From the NCBI GenBank assembly GCA_011620245.1, contig WOZN01000335.1, positions 1-14,640 of the forward strand: a DNA stretch of 14,640 bases. The letters are read 5' to 3'. The first letter of the stretch is position 1. The number at the start of each line of letters is the position of its first letter. This stretch comes from Acidovorax sp. (GTDB taxonomy: Bacteria > Pseudomonadota > Gammaproteobacteria > Burkholderiales > Burkholderiaceae_C). The notes beneath the pieces were generated by a model. The model did not search any database. It was given only the letters and a program-made list of their open reading frames with translations, and had not been told where the DNA came from. A program made the position numbers and the translations under genes. This document shows, in pieces, positions 6,288 to 14,640 of the stretch.

Positions 6288-9200
6288 ATGTCGCGTTCTC
6301 CATGGTTCCATCTCAATTCGCTGCAGGCCCAGTGCGACAAGGGCGCCTGGTCGCGTGGTATGGGTCTTTACCGCAACGCGGATGCGGTCTGCATTGACAT
6401 CGAACCCGATGGCGATGGCCGCTGGCTGATCGACGGCGAGGTGCAGGGCAGCCTGCCCGAGCCTTATGGGGTGTCGGTGGAACTGGTCATTGCGCCCAAT
6501 GGTCAGGTCAAGCAATGGTCGGGCGACTGCGGTTGCCCCGTGGGCGTGGATTGCAAGCACGCAGTTGCGTTGACGCTGGAAGCTGCGCATCAAAACCCGG
6601 CGCTGGACCATCCAGCCATGCCCGCCGCCGATGGCCTGAAAGCGCTGCAGCAGCGCAAGCAAGCCATGGTGCGCGCCGAAGCCGAAGCCCGGCTGGTGCA
6701 TTGGCTGCAGGACTGGGACAATGCCTCGGGCGCACCAGCCACGCCAGTTCCGGGCGCCAGGCCGGATCGGCCCGAACAATATCTGTACCTGCTCTCCATC
6801 CCGAAGCTGCCGCGCGCCACCGCGTCGCAGATACAGCTGGAGGCCGTGGTGTCTTACCAAAAGGTCACTGGCGGCTGGGCCAGGCCCAAGCCGATTCGCG
6901 TGCAGCCTGGCCCGGGGCAGGCCGTGTATGACCGCGCCAGCGATGCCGACCGCCAGGTGCTGCAACTGCTGCGGGCCATGCCGCGCAACCTGAGTTACTA
7001 CTCGGCCTATGGCTTTGCGCCATCGGGGCTGCTGGAAGGCCCGGCCGGCGTTCTCGCGCTGCAGCAGGCGGCCAGCACCGGCCGCCTGTTTGTCGGCACG
7101 GGTGGCGCCACCGTGGGCGCCCCGCTACGGTGGGGGGACCCGCTGCCCATCACCTGGGAATGGCGCGAGTCCACGCCGGACGCAGGGGGCGAAAGCACCT
7201 GGGCCCTGAGTGCCAGCCTGCCTGCGGCATCGGCCACGCTGTGCGGCAACAGCCCCCCGCTGTACCTCGATGCCGCCCGCGGCGTGTGTGGCACGGTGCA
7301 GGCCGATGGCCTGAGCGCTGCGCAGCTCGCCATGCTGCTCAAGGCACCCGCGCTGAGTGCCGCAGCGCTGCAAAAGCACCAGGTCGAGGTCGCCAGCCGC
7401 CTGGGCAATGTGCTGCCATTGCCGCCGGTGCTGGGTCCGCTCACGCGGGTGCAGGGTGTCAAGCCCGTGGCACGTCTGCACCTCGCGCCCGTGCAGGCGG
7501 GCGATGTGCCTGACCTGGGCCTCATCACCGCGCAGCTGCGGTTTGACTACCAGGGCCATGTGGGCTGGTGGATCGGGCAGGAACTGAGCGTGCTGGTGAC
7601 AGATGCGGACGGCCGTCAGGTGCTGCTGCTGCGCGATGCACAAGCCGAGCTCGGCGCGATCGAGCGGCTGATGGACCTGGGCCTGCTGGCCACGGACGAT
7701 GGCCTGTTCGGCATTCCCGGCGAACGCCCGCAGCACGACTGGATGCACTGGGCCGACGACGGTTTCGGGGTGCTGCGCGACGCGGGGTTTGAAATCACGC
7801 TCGATGCCGCGCTCTCTGGCTGGATCACGCACGCCGACGCACTGGCCGTGGCGCTGCAGCCCGAGGGCGACGACGAGGCCACATCGCCCTGGTTTGCGCT
7901 GTCGCTGGGCATGGAGATCAACGGCGTGCGCCACAACATCCTGCCCTGGCTGCCCGACCTGATCGCCGCCGCCGCGGCCCAGCCGCCAGACCCCGAAACC
8001 GGTCTGCCCCAATTGCCATCGCATGTCTATCTGCCGTCGCAACTGGGCTCCGGCTTTGTGCGCCTGCCCACCGACACGCTGCGGCCGTGGCTGGCGGCGC
8101 TGCTGGATCTGGTGGGCGACCGTGCCCATGACTTCACCGGCGACAGCCTCAAGCTCTCGCGCATGGATGCGTTGCGCACCGGCGCCGCGCTGGGCGAGGG
8201 GGCCGTGTGGGAGGGCGCCGGTGCTTTGCGCGCCATGGTGGCGCAGCTCAAGGGCGCCAAGGCGTTGCCCGAAGTGCCGCTGCCGGCCAGCGTGCACGCC
8301 ACGCTGCGGCCCTACCAGCAGCAGGGCCTGAACTGGCTGCAGTTTCTGCGTACGCATGGCCTGGCCGGCGTGCTGGCCGACGACATGGGCCTGGGCAAAA
8401 CGCTGCAGACGCTGGTGCACATCCAGGTCGAAAAAGACGCGGGCCGCCTGACCCAGCCCGCACTCATCATTGCGCCTGTGAGCCTCATGGGCAACTGGCA
8501 GCGCGAGGCTGCGCGCTTTTGCCCGGGCCTGCGCAGCCTGGTGCTGCACGGTGCGGGCCGCCATGAGGTGGCCAAATCAGTGGCCGAGCATGACCTGGTC
8601 ATCGCCCCGTATTCACTGCTGCAGCGCGACCGCGAGCGCTGGCTGGCGCATGAGTGGCACCTGGTGGTGCTCGACGAAGCCCAGAACATCAAGAACGCCA
8701 GCACCCACGCCGCGCAGGTGGTGAGCCAGTTGAATGCACGGCACCGGCTGTGCCTGTCGGGCACGCCCATGGAAAACCACCTGGGCGAGGTGTGGAGCCT
8801 GTTTCACTTTCTGATGCCGGGCTTTCTGGGCAGTCAGCAGCGCTTCAAGGAGGTGTTTCGCACCCCCATCGAGAAGCAGGGCGACCCCGCCCGCATGGCG
8901 CAGCTGCGCGCCCGCATCACGCCGTTCATGCTGCGCCGCACCAAGGCGCTGGTGGCCGGCGAGCTGCCGCCCAAGGTGGAATCGGTGATGCCCGTGGAGA
9001 TGACCGGTGCGCAGGCCGACCTGTACGAAACCATCCGCCTGGGCATGGAAAAAACCGTGCGCGAGGCACTGCAATCCAGGGGGCTCGCCAAATCGCAGAT
9101 CACCATCCTCGATGCACTGCTCAAGCTGCGCCAGGTGTGCTGCGACCCGCACCTCGTGCCGCTCGATGCCGCCAAAAAGGTCAAGACTTCGGCCAAGCTG

Positions 9201-9710
9201 GAGCAGCTCATGGCCCTGCTGCCCGGGATGCTGGCCGAGGGAAGGCGCATTTTGTTGTTCTCGCAGTTCACCAGCATGCTCACACTGATCGAGGCCGAAC
9301 TGAAAAAGCGCAAGCTGCCCTGGGTCAAGCTGACGGGTCAGAGCCAGCGCCGCGACGCGATCATCGAACAGTTCACCAGCGGGCAGGTGCCGCTGTTCCT
9401 CATCAGCCTCAAGGCGGGCGGGGTGGGGCTCAATTTGCCCCAGGCCGATACCGTGATCCATTACGACCCCTGGTGGAACCCGGCGGTCGAGACCCAGGCC
9501 ACCGACCGCGCCCACCGCATCGGCCAGACCCAGAGCGTGTGGGTGATCAAGCTGGTGGCGCAGGGCACCATCGAAGAGCGCATCCTGGCGCTGCAGGAGC
9601 GCAAAGCGCAGCTGGCAAACAGCCTGTATGGCGGCGCCACTGCGCGCAAGGAGCCAATGTTCACAGAAAGCGACCTGGCAGAGTTGTTGCAGCCGCTATC
9701 ACAGTTGTAG
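6288..9710 (+). CDS. SWIM zinc-finger SNF2-family DEAD/DEAH-box helicase
   Basis: The product is 1140 residues, a cytoplasmic ATP-dependent DNA translocase of the bacterial SNF2 (HepA-like) group. The N-terminus carries a SWIM-type zinc-binding motif ([11 protein letters not shown], Cys81, Cys83, Cys89 and His91), probably for nucleic-acid or protein binding. A long middle region (about 100-670) has no motif I recognise. The motor follows: Walker A DMGLGKT with Lys704, DEAQ at 796-799 (motif II), the [19 protein letters not shown] region (motif III), then the second RecA-like lobe with [24 protein letters not shown] and DRAHRIGQ (arginine near 1077, motif VI). All motor motifs look intact. 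ATG 6288 keeps the conserved N-terminal part; a GTG at 6255 lies in the hairpin and is less likely. No Shine-Dalgarno sequence precedes the start, which is odd. It stands alone, with no nuclease or methylase neighbour, so I do not assign a defence role; chromatin, repair or transcription remodelling is possible. Confidence 0.92.
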   Translation: MSRSPWFHLNSLQAQCDKGAWSRGMGLYRNADAVCIDIEPDGDGRWLIDGEVQGSLPEPYGVSVELVIAPNGQVKQWSGDCGCPVGVDCKHAVALTLEAAHQNPALDHPAMPAADGLKALQQRKQAMVRAEAEARLVHWLQDWDNASGAPATPVPGARPDRPEQYLYLLSIPKLPRATASQIQLEAVVSYQKVTGGWARPKPIRVQPGPGQAVYDRASDADRQVLQLLRAMPRNLSYYSAYGFAPSGLLEGPAGVLALQQAASTGRLFVGTGGATVGAPLRWGDPLPITWEWRESTPDAGGESTWALSASLPAASATLCGNSPPLYLDAARGVCGTVQADGLSAAQLAMLLKAPALSAAALQKHQVEVASRLGNVLPLPPVLGPLTRVQGVKPVARLHLAPVQAGDVPDLGLITAQLRFDYQGHVGWWIGQELSVLVTDADGRQVLLLRDAQAELGAIERLMDLGLLATDDGLFGIPGERPQHDWMHWADDGFGVLRDAGFEITLDAALSGWITHADALAVALQPEGDDEATSPWFALSLGMEINGVRHNILPWLPDLIAAAAAQPPDPETGLPQLPSHVYLPSQLGSGFVRLPTDTLRPWLAALLDLVGDRAHDFTGDSLKLSRMDALRTGAALGEGAVWEGAGALRAMVAQLKGAKALPEVPLPASVHATLRPYQQQGLNWLQFLRTHGLAGVLADDMGLGKTLQTLVHIQVEKDAGRLTQPALIIAPVSLMGNWQREAARFCPGLRSLVLHGAGRHEVAKSVAEHDLVIAPYSLLQRDRERWLAHEWHLVVLDEAQNIKNASTHAAQVVSQLNARHRLCLSGTPMENHLGEVWSLFHFLMPGFLGSQQRFKEVFRTPIEKQGDPARMAQLRARITPFMLRRTKALVAGELPPKVESVMPVEMTGAQADLYETIRLGMEKTVREALQSRGLAKSQITILDALLKLRQVCCDPHLVPLDAAKKVKTSAKLEQLMALLPGMLAEGRRILLFSQFTSMLTLIEAELKKRKLPWVKLTGQSQRRDAIIEQFTSGQVPLFLISLKAGGVGLNLPQADTVIHYDPWWNPAVETQATDRAHRIGQTQSVWVIKLVAQGTIEERILALQERKAQLANSLYGGATARKEPMFTESDLAELLQPLSQL

Positions 9711-9722
9711 CGCTTCACCATG

Positions 9723-9748
9723 AATGCACCAGCGCTGCAGGCATTTTT
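9723..9748 (+). terminator. Weak terminator candidate after the helicase gene
   Basis: AATGC (9723-9727) and GCATT (9741-9745) can pair around a loop containing the palindrome CAGCGCTG, and five T (9744-9748) follow. The stem is short, so termination would be inefficient. The much stronger hairpin at 9897-9938 may be the real stop for helicase transcripts. Confidence 0.25.
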
Positions 9749-9857
9749 AATGAGAAACTGATTGGTGCGGCCTGTTGATCCTGCGCTGCGGGCCGCATGG
9801 ACTGTAGATTTGCTTGTACAAGAGACCTTCAGACAAAATTTCGGCCACGGTTCGTCT

Positions 9858-9886
9858 TTGCAAATCAATGCTTTACGCGCTATAAT
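9858..9886 (+). promoter_or_regulatory. Strong sigma-70 promoter upstream of rimP-nusA-infB
   Basis: TTGCAA (9858-9863) and a perfect TATAAT (9881-9886) are exactly 17 bases apart, the best promoter match in the window. Transcription would start near 9892-9894, about 215 bases before rimP. It is the only good promoter I see for the rimP-nusA-infB operon. Confidence 0.75.
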
Positions 9887-9896
9887 CCGACCCTCA

Positions 9897-9938
9897 CGAC
9901 CAAACGGGCGAGTACCAACCGCCCGTTTTTTTTGGTCG
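9897..9938 (+). terminator. Intrinsic-terminator-like hairpin in the rimP operon leader
   Basis: The arms AAACGGGCG (9902-9910) and CGCCCGTTT (9920-9928) are perfect complements around the 9-base loop AGTACCAAC, and eight T (9926-9933) follow the GC-rich core. Outer bases CGACC (9897-9901) and GGTCG (9934-9938) also pair, so the T-tract can be partly drawn into a longer stem. The hairpin begins only a few bases after the predicted transcription start. It could terminate helicase read-through, attenuate the rimP operon, or end a small RNA of roughly 45 bases. Confidence 0.75.
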
Positions 9939-10107
9939 AATGCTTTTGGAGCTCGAAGCTGTCGGGGAAGAGTCTCCGGGGGTTATCGGGTTTTTTGTTT
10001 TGGACTTGCGCAAACAAGGGGGCACGAAGGGTGCTTCCACGGGGTGGGCGGCTGGCCTGATCCTGATTTGCGTAAGTCGTGTTGTTTTCCGGGATTGAAC
10101 TGAACAC
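9939..10107 (+). other. Rest of the rimP leader, non-coding
   Basis: No gene is seen. The segment has a T-rich patch (TTTTTTGTTTT, 9991-10001) after a GGGGG...CGGG stretch, and a small inverted repeat TTGTTT/AAACAA (9995-10000 and 10012-10017). I searched by eye for a tRNA, because some bacteria have metY at this place, and saw no cloverleaf. A weak GGGA at 10091-10094 precedes the rimP GTG. Confidence 0.5.
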
Positions 10108-10701
10108 GTGGCATTACAGCAAGTCGTTGAGCAAATTGTGACCGGTCTGGGGTATGACCTGGTGGAGATCGAGCGAGCTGCGGGGGGATTGCTGCGCGTC
10201 ACCATCGATTTGCCATGGGTTCAGCCCGCGGTGGATGCGCCGGAGCCGGCCATCGAGCAATACGTCACGGTGGAAGACTGTGAAAAGGTCACCCGCCAGC
10301 TGCAGTTTGCGCTGGAGGTGGACGGGGTCGAGTACAAGCGGCTCGAAGTCTCGTCGCCGGGTATCGATCGCCCCTTGCGCCACGAGCAGGATTTTGTGCG
10401 TTTTGAAGGTTCGGTCATTGATCTCACCCTGAAGGCGCCCATCGGCGCTGCAGCGGTGGGGCAGGTCAATGCCACCCGCAAGAAATTTCGCGGCACGCTG
10501 GAGCGGGCCGAATCGGGTGGATGGCAGATCGTCTGGAGCGATGAGCCAGCGGTCAAGCCCGGTCAGAAAGTTAGCAAGAAGCGTGTGCCGGCCCCCTTGC
10601 AGGCGCTGGGGTTCACGCTGGATGAACTCAGGGACGCCCGACTGGCGCCCATTGTGGATTTCAAGGGGCGGGGGGCAAAGACTGGTCAAGTGCCGGGCTG
10701 A
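10108..10701 (+). CDS. rimP: Ribosome maturation factor RimP
   Basis: RimP helps assemble the 30S ribosomal subunit in the cytoplasm. The 197-residue product has the family's two domains: an N-terminal part (VEQIVTGLGYDLVEIERAAGGLLRVTIDL, split by context here) and the hallmark LEVSSPGIDRPL at 79-90, followed by an SH3-like C-terminal domain with the FRGTL strand. It is longer than the roughly 150-residue E. coli protein, with an extra segment around residues 36-48 (VQPAVDAPEPAIE), an Ala/Gly-rich loop near 113-119 and a longer C-terminus. The start is GTG at 10108, with only a weak ribosome binding site, suggesting modest translation. It is the first gene of the rimP-nusA-infB operon; 87 bases with a strong hairpin separate it from nusA. 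Confidence 0.95.
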   Translation: MALQQVVEQIVTGLGYDLVEIERAAGGLLRVTIDLPWVQPAVDAPEPAIEQYVTVEDCEKVTRQLQFALEVDGVEYKRLEVSSPGIDRPLRHEQDFVRFEGSVIDLTLKAPIGAAAVGQVNATRKKFRGTLERAESGGWQIVWSDEPAVKPGQKVSKKRVPAPLQALGFTLDELRDARLAPIVDFKGRGAKTGQVPG

Positions 10702-10735
10702 GTCGCTGGATGGTTTGGATTGGGTGGGCGCTGCT

Positions 10736-10755
10736 GGCAACTGCTGGCAGTTGCC
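10736..10755 (+). promoter_or_regulatory. Perfect hairpin between rimP and nusA
   Basis: GGCAACTG (10736-10743) and CAGTTGCC (10748-10755) are perfect 8-base complements around the tetraloop CTGG. It lies 33 bases before the nusA start and about 19 bases before its AGGAG site. No T-run follows, so it is not an intrinsic terminator. It may be a processing site, an mRNA-stabilising stem or a target for control of nusA expression. Confidence 0.55.
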
Positions 10756-10788
10756 GCCTGCGGGTGATAGAAACAGGAGAGTCGTCGC

Positions 10789-12273
10789 ATGAATCGCGAA
10801 TTGTTGATGTTGGTTGAGGCCATTTCGCGCGAGAAGAACGTCGAGCGCGATGTGGTCTTGGGCGCCGTGGAATCAGCCCTGGCCCAGGCTACCAAGAAGC
10901 TGTACCCGGGCGAGGTGGACATCCGCGTGTCCGTCGATCGCGACAGCGGCAACTACGAGACTTTCCGTCGCTGGCTGGTCGTGCCTGACGAAGCAGGTCT
11001 GCAGAATCCCGAAGCCGAAGAACTGCTGATGGATGCCAAGGAGCGTATCCCGGACATTGAAGTCGGGGAATACATTGAAGAAAGCATCGAGTCTGTGCCG
11101 ATCGGCCGCATCGGCGCCATGGCCGCCAAGCAGGTCATCCTGCAGAAGATCCGCGATGCCGAGCGCGAAATGCTGCTCAACGACTTCATGTCGCGTGGCG
11201 AGCGCATCTTCACCGGCACTGTCAAGCGCATGGACAAGGGCGACATCATTGTCGAATCCGGTCGTGTCGAAGGCCGCCTGCGTCGCAGCGAGATGATCCC
11301 CAAGGAAAACCTGCGCAGCGGCGACCGCGTTCGCGCCATGATCATGGAAGTGGATCTGACGCTGCGCGGTGCACCCATCATTTTGTCGCGCGCGGCCCCC
11401 GAATTCATGATCGAGCTGTTCCGCCAGGAGGTGCCCGAGATCGAGCAAGGCCTGCTCGAAATCAAGAGCTGTGCCCGCGACCCCGGCTCGCGCGCCAAGA
11501 TTGCCGTGCTGAGCCATGACAAGCGCGTGGACCCCATCGGTACCTGCGTCGGCGTGCGCGGCACCCGCGTGAATGCGGTCACCAACGAATTGGCAGGTGA
11601 ACGCGTGGACATCGTGCTGTGGTCCGAAGACCCCGCCCAGTTCGTGATTGGTGCGCTGGCCCCGGCCAACGTGTCTTCCATCGTGGTCGATGAGGAAAAA
11701 CACGCCATGGACGTGGTGGTGGACGAGGAAAACCTTGCCATTGCCATTGGCCGCGGTGGCCAGAATGTGCGCCTGGCCTCCGATCTGACCGGCTGGAAGA
11801 TCAACATCATGGACGCCGCCGAGTCGGCCCAGAAGCAGGCCAGCGAGTCGGATACGGCCCGCCGCCTGTTCATGGAAAAGCTCGATGTGGACGAGGAAAT
11901 CGCCGACATCCTGATCGCCGAAGGTTTCAACAGCCTGGAAGAAGTGGCCTATGTGCCGCTGCAGGAAATGCTGGAAATCGAAAGCTTCGACGAAGACACT
12001 GTGAACGAGTTGCGTACCCGCGCCAAGGATGCGCTGCTCACCATGGAAATCGCCCGCGAGGAAGGCGTTGGCGAGGTTTCGCAGGATCTGCGCGACCTCG
12101 AAGGCCTCACACCCGAACTGATTGCCAAGCTGGCAGAAAATGGTGTGCACACGCGTGACGACCTGGCCGATCTGGCCATTGATGAACTGACCGACCTGAC
12201 CGGGCAGTCCGCAGAAGATGCCAAAGCCCTGATCATGAAGGCGCGCGAACACTGGTTCGCAGGGCAAGAATAA
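10789..12273 (+). CDS. nusA: Transcription termination/antitermination factor NusA
   Basis: NusA binds RNA polymerase during elongation and affects pausing, intrinsic termination and antitermination. The product is 494 residues, essentially the same length as in E. coli. Domains: N-terminal polymerase-binding domain (about 1-125); S1 domain (about 135-200, with [20 protein letters not shown]); KH1 with the GVRG loop at 255-258; KH2 with GRGG at 321-324; and two C-terminal acidic helical repeats (about 370-430 and 438-494), the second of which binds the alpha subunit C-terminal domain in E. coli. All signature regions are present. The start ATG follows AGGAG at 10775-10779 with 9 bases spacing. 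infB begins 23 bases after the stop. NusA is known to influence its own operon in E. coli, which makes the hairpin in the rimP leader interesting. Confidence 0.97.
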   Translation: MNRELLMLVEAISREKNVERDVVLGAVESALAQATKKLYPGEVDIRVSVDRDSGNYETFRRWLVVPDEAGLQNPEAEELLMDAKERIPDIEVGEYIEESIESVPIGRIGAMAAKQVILQKIRDAEREMLLNDFMSRGERIFTGTVKRMDKGDIIVESGRVEGRLRRSEMIPKENLRSGDRVRAMIMEVDLTLRGAPIILSRAAPEFMIELFRQEVPEIEQGLLEIKSCARDPGSRAKIAVLSHDKRVDPIGTCVGVRGTRVNAVTNELAGERVDIVLWSEDPAQFVIGALAPANVSSIVVDEEKHAMDVVVDEENLAIAIGRGGQNVRLASDLTGWKINIMDAAESAQKQASESDTARRLFMEKLDVDEEIADILIAEGFNSLEEVAYVPLQEMLEIESFDEDTVNELRTRAKDALLTMEIAREEGVGEVSQDLRDLEGLTPELIAKLAENGVHTRDDLADLAIDELTDLTGQSAEDAKALIMKAREHWFAGQE

Positions 12274-12296
12274 GGTCAGGGAGGCACGAACCACAT

Positions 12297-14640
12297 ATGT
12301 CCAGTAATACTGTCGCCGAGTTTGCAACCGAACTCAAAAAATCGCCTGAAACCCTGCTCGACCAGCTCAAGGCTGCGGGCGTGGGCAAGGCCACCCCTTC
12401 CGACGCGTTGACCGAGTCGGACAAGCAAAAGCTGCTTGCCTACCTGCAGGCCAGCCACGGCACGGCCTCGGCCGATCGCAAGAAAATCACGCTGGTGAAG
12501 AAATCCACCAGCGAAATCAAACAGGCCGATGCCACAGGCAAGGCGCGCACCATCCAGGTGGAGGTGCGCAAGAAGCGCACCTTCATCCAGCGCGATGAAG
12601 CTGCCGAGGCGGCCCCCGAGTCCGCAGCACCCGTGGTGCAAGAGACCGCTGTCGCCGGCGAAGACATCGAACTGGCCCGCCGCGAGGAAGAAGCCAGCCG
12701 CCAGGCCGAGCTGATTCGCCGCCAGGAAACCGAACTGGTCGAAAAGCGTGCCGAGCGCGAAGCCCGTGAGAAACGCGAGCGCGAAGCCGAAGAGCGTGCC
12801 GCCGCGTATGCCGCCCAGGAGGCCAGCAAGAAGGCCCAGGCCTCGGCCGTGAAGGAAGAAGCCACGCGTGAACAGGCTGCGGAAACCGCTGCACGCAATG
12901 CGGCGCAGGCCGAAGCCCGTGAGAAAGCCGCTGCTGAATCCAAGGCGCGCTCTGACGAAGATGCCGCCCGCGCCGCGGATCTCGACGCACGCCGCCGCAA
13001 GGCCGAAGCCGAGGCGGCTGCCATCCGCTCGATGATGGCCACGCCCAAGAAGGCGGTCATGGTGGCCAAGAAGCCGGAAGAGCCCAAACCCGTGGCCAAG
13101 CCCGCGGCGGTGGGCGACGCCAAAAAAGGCACGCTGCACAAGCCTGCAGTGGGAACCGGCGTGGCTGCGCGTGCGGGTGCGCCTGCCGCCCCGGGTGCCG
13201 CCGCTGGCAAGGAAGTCAAGTCGGCCAAGCTGTCTTCCAGCTGGGCGGGCGATACGGCCAAGAAAAAAGAAATCAAGACCCGCGGCGACAGCAGCGGCGG
13301 TGTCGGTCGCAACAACTGGCGTGGTGGTCCCCGTGGCCGCCGTGGCGACAACCGCGATCACCGTGACGACCACCACCAGCATTTCGCGCCGGTGGAGGCG
13401 CGCGCCATTGAAGTGCATGTGCCTGAAACCATCACCGTGGCCGAGCTGGCGCACAAGATGTCCATCAAGGCTTCCGAGGTCATCAAGGCGCTCATGAAGA
13501 TGGGCCAGATGGTCACCATGAACCAGCCGCTGGACCAGGACACCGCCATGATCGTGGTGGAAGAACTGGGCCACAAGGCCGTGGTGGCGGCACTGGACGA
13601 TCCGGAAGCTTTCACCGACGAGGATTCAGCCCAGCAAGACGTAGTGGTGTTGCCGCGCGCTCCGGTGGTGACGGTGATGGGCCACGTCGATCATGGCAAG
13701 ACCTCGCTGCTGGACTACATCCGCCGCACCAAGGTCGCCTCGGGCGAAGCCGGCGGCATCACGCAGCACATTGGTGCCTACCACGTGGAAACGCCACGCG
13801 GCATGATCACGTTCCTCGATACCCCCGGTCACGAGGCTTTCACGGCCATGCGTGCCCGCGGCGCCCAGGCAACCGACATCGTGGTTCTGGTGGTGGCGGC
13901 CGATGACGGTGTCATGCCACAGACCAGGGAAGCCATCAAGCATGCCAAGGCAGCTGGTGTTCCTATCGTGGTGGCCATCACCAAGGCCGACAAGCCCGAT
14001 GCCAACCCCGACCGCGTCAAGCAGGAGCTGGTGGTGGAAGAGGTGGTGCCCGAAGAGTACGGCGGCGATTCGCCTTTCGTGCCTGTGTCTTCCAAGACCG
14101 GCATGGGCATCGACACGCTGCTGGAGCAGGTGCTGTTGCAGGCCGAAGTGCTGGAACTCAAGGCGCCCGTCGATTCGCTGGCCAAGGGCCTGGTGATCGA
14201 AGCCAAGCTCGACAAGGGCCGTGGCCCTGTGGCGACCGTGCTGGTGCAATCCGGTACCCTGAAGGTGGGCGATGTGGTGCTGGCAGGCCAGACCTATGGC
14301 CGCGTGCGCGCCATGCTGGATGAAAGCGGCAAGGTCGCCAAGACGGCGGGGCCGTCGATTCCGGTCGAAATTCAGGGTCTGACCGAAGTGCCGCAGGCCG
14401 GCGACGAATTCATGGTGCTCACCGATGAGCGCCGTGCGCGCGAAATCGCCACCTACCGTGCCGGCAAGTTCCGCAATACCAAGCTGGCGCGTCAGCAGGC
14501 CGCCAAGCTGGAGAACATGTTTGCCGACATGACTGCGGGCGAAGTGAAGATGCTGCCCATCATCGTCAAGGCCGACGTGCAGGGTTCGCAGGAAGCGCTG
14601 GCGCAGTCGCTGCTCAAGCTGTCGACCGACGAGGTCAAGG
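12297..14640 (+). CDS. infB: Translation initiation factor IF-2 (3' end outside window)
   Basis: IF-2 is the GTPase that brings initiator fMet-tRNA to the 30S subunit and promotes subunit joining. The visible 781 codons hold an N-terminal IF2_N domain (1-50), a long charged Ala/Glu/Arg-rich segment (about 105-260, probably one extended helix), a Gly/Arg-rich linker near 345-362, a second IF2_N-type domain (about 378-430) and the G domain. GTPase motifs: G1 GHVDHGKT at 462-469, G3 DTPGH at 508-512, G4 TKAD at 562-565 (Thr replaces the usual Asn), and a G5-like PVSSKTG. Domain II follows and the C-terminal fMet-tRNA-binding part is beyond the edge. A start at 12297 follows AGGGAGG at 12278-12284 with 12 bases spacing. 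It is the third gene of the operon, 23 bases after nusA. Confidence 0.97.
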   Translation, partial: MSSNTVAEFATELKKSPETLLDQLKAAGVGKATPSDALTESDKQKLLAYLQASHGTASADRKKITLVKKSTSEIKQADATGKARTIQVEVRKKRTFIQRDEAAEAAPESAAPVVQETAVAGEDIELARREEEASRQAELIRRQETELVEKRAEREAREKREREAEERAAAYAAQEASKKAQASAVKEEATREQAAETAARNAAQAEAREKAAAESKARSDEDAARAADLDARRRKAEAEAAAIRSMMATPKKAVMVAKKPEEPKPVAKPAAVGDAKKGTLHKPAVGTGVAARAGAPAAPGAAAGKEVKSAKLSSSWAGDTAKKKEIKTRGDSSGGVGRNNWRGGPRGRRGDNRDHRDDHHQHFAPVEARAIEVHVPETITVAELAHKMSIKASEVIKALMKMGQMVTMNQPLDQDTAMIVVEELGHKAVVAALDDPEAFTDEDSAQQDVVVLPRAPVVTVMGHVDHGKTSLLDYIRRTKVASGEAGGITQHIGAYHVETPRGMITFLDTPGHEAFTAMRARGAQATDIVVLVVAADDGVMPQTREAIKHAKAAGVPIVVAITKADKPDANPDRVKQELVVEEVVPEEYGGDSPFVPVSSKTGMGIDTLLEQVLLQAEVLELKAPVDSLAKGLVIEAKLDKGRGPVATVLVQSGTLKVGDVVLAGQTYGRVRAMLDESGKVAKTAGPSIPVEIQGLTEVPQAGDEFMVLTDERRAREIATYRAGKFRNTKLARQQAAKLENMFADMTAGEVKMLPIIVKADVQGSQEALAQSLLKLSTDEVK

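Noticed and set aside
7097..7112. Palindrome GGTGGCGCCACC inside the helicase gene
   Set aside because: It is fully explained by coding for a Gly-Gly-Ala-Thr stretch in GC-rich DNA and has no regulatory context.
7125..8564. Minus-strand 479-codon frame opposite the helicase
   Set aside because: His/Gln/Arg-rich shadow of an intact helicase reading frame.
6288..9710. SNF2 helicase as part of a phage-defence island
   Set aside because: There is no methylase, nuclease, toxin or mobile gene beside it, and the neighbours are core or housekeeping genes.
9711..10107. Possible tRNA (metY-like) before rimP
   Set aside because: No acceptor, anticodon and T-arm set could be found by eye; the only strong structure is the single terminator-like hairpin.
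10873..12327. Minus-strand 484-codon frame opposite nusA
   Set aside because: It lies antisense to a fully conserved nusA and has no recognisable motif.
12276..13574. Minus-strand 432-codon Gly/Phe/Leu-rich frame opposite infB
   Set aside because: It is the shadow of the repetitive charged segment of IF-2; composition mirrors that segment and there is no independent evidence of a gene.

Overview
The window reads as a high-GC beta-proteobacterial chromosome, most likely from the family Comamonadaceae (Acidovorax-like). This rests on the rimP-nusA-infB gene order, the protein sequences, the strong G/C bias at third codon positions, and two short palindromic elements that resemble dispersed repeats I recall from that family. 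The genus is an inference. I see no rRNA, tRNA, CRISPR array, insertion sequence or prophage gene.

Layout. (1) 1-868, minus strand: N-terminal 289 residues of an MFS exporter, cut by the window edge. A short plus-strand gene (925-1283) diverges from it and appears to be broken by a frameshift. (2) 1284-3151: a promoter-like site, then a complete transmembrane methyl-accepting chemotaxis protein with a C-terminal CheR-tether-like pentapeptide. (3) 3152-5944: an intergenic stretch with a dispersed-repeat candidate and a tandem 10-bp direct repeat, then a compact three-gene cluster: diheme cytochrome c, membrane-anchored triheme cytochrome c, and a small thioredoxin-fold protein. The triheme gene carries what looks like an in-frame insertion of a GC-rich palindromic repeat. 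(4) 5945-6287: a non-coding stretch with several inverted repeats, ending in a hairpin plus T-tract next to the start codon of the next gene. (5) 6288-9710: a 1140-residue SWIM zinc finger/SNF2 helicase. (6) 9711-10107: a non-coding leader with a near-consensus sigma-70 promoter followed within about 10 bases by a strong intrinsic-terminator-like hairpin. (7) 10108-14640: rimP-nusA-infB, the conserved ribosome maturation, transcription elongation and translation initiation operon; infB runs off the right edge.

How the genes work together. The three redox genes look like one transcription unit: two periplasmic c-type cytochromes forming an electron chain plus a thiol-disulfide protein. Their partner dehydrogenase or oxidase is not in the window. 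rimP, nusA and infB form the classic transcription-translation operon. Its leader hairpin suggests premature termination as a control point, and NusA, the product of the second gene, would be the natural factor acting there. The MFS, chemoreceptor and helicase genes look like independent units.

I did not find a clearly new multi-gene system. The observations most worth following are the promoter-hairpin leader of rimP-nusA-infB, the repeat-derived insert in the triheme cytochrome, the hairpin against the helicase start codon, and the broken gene at 925-1283.
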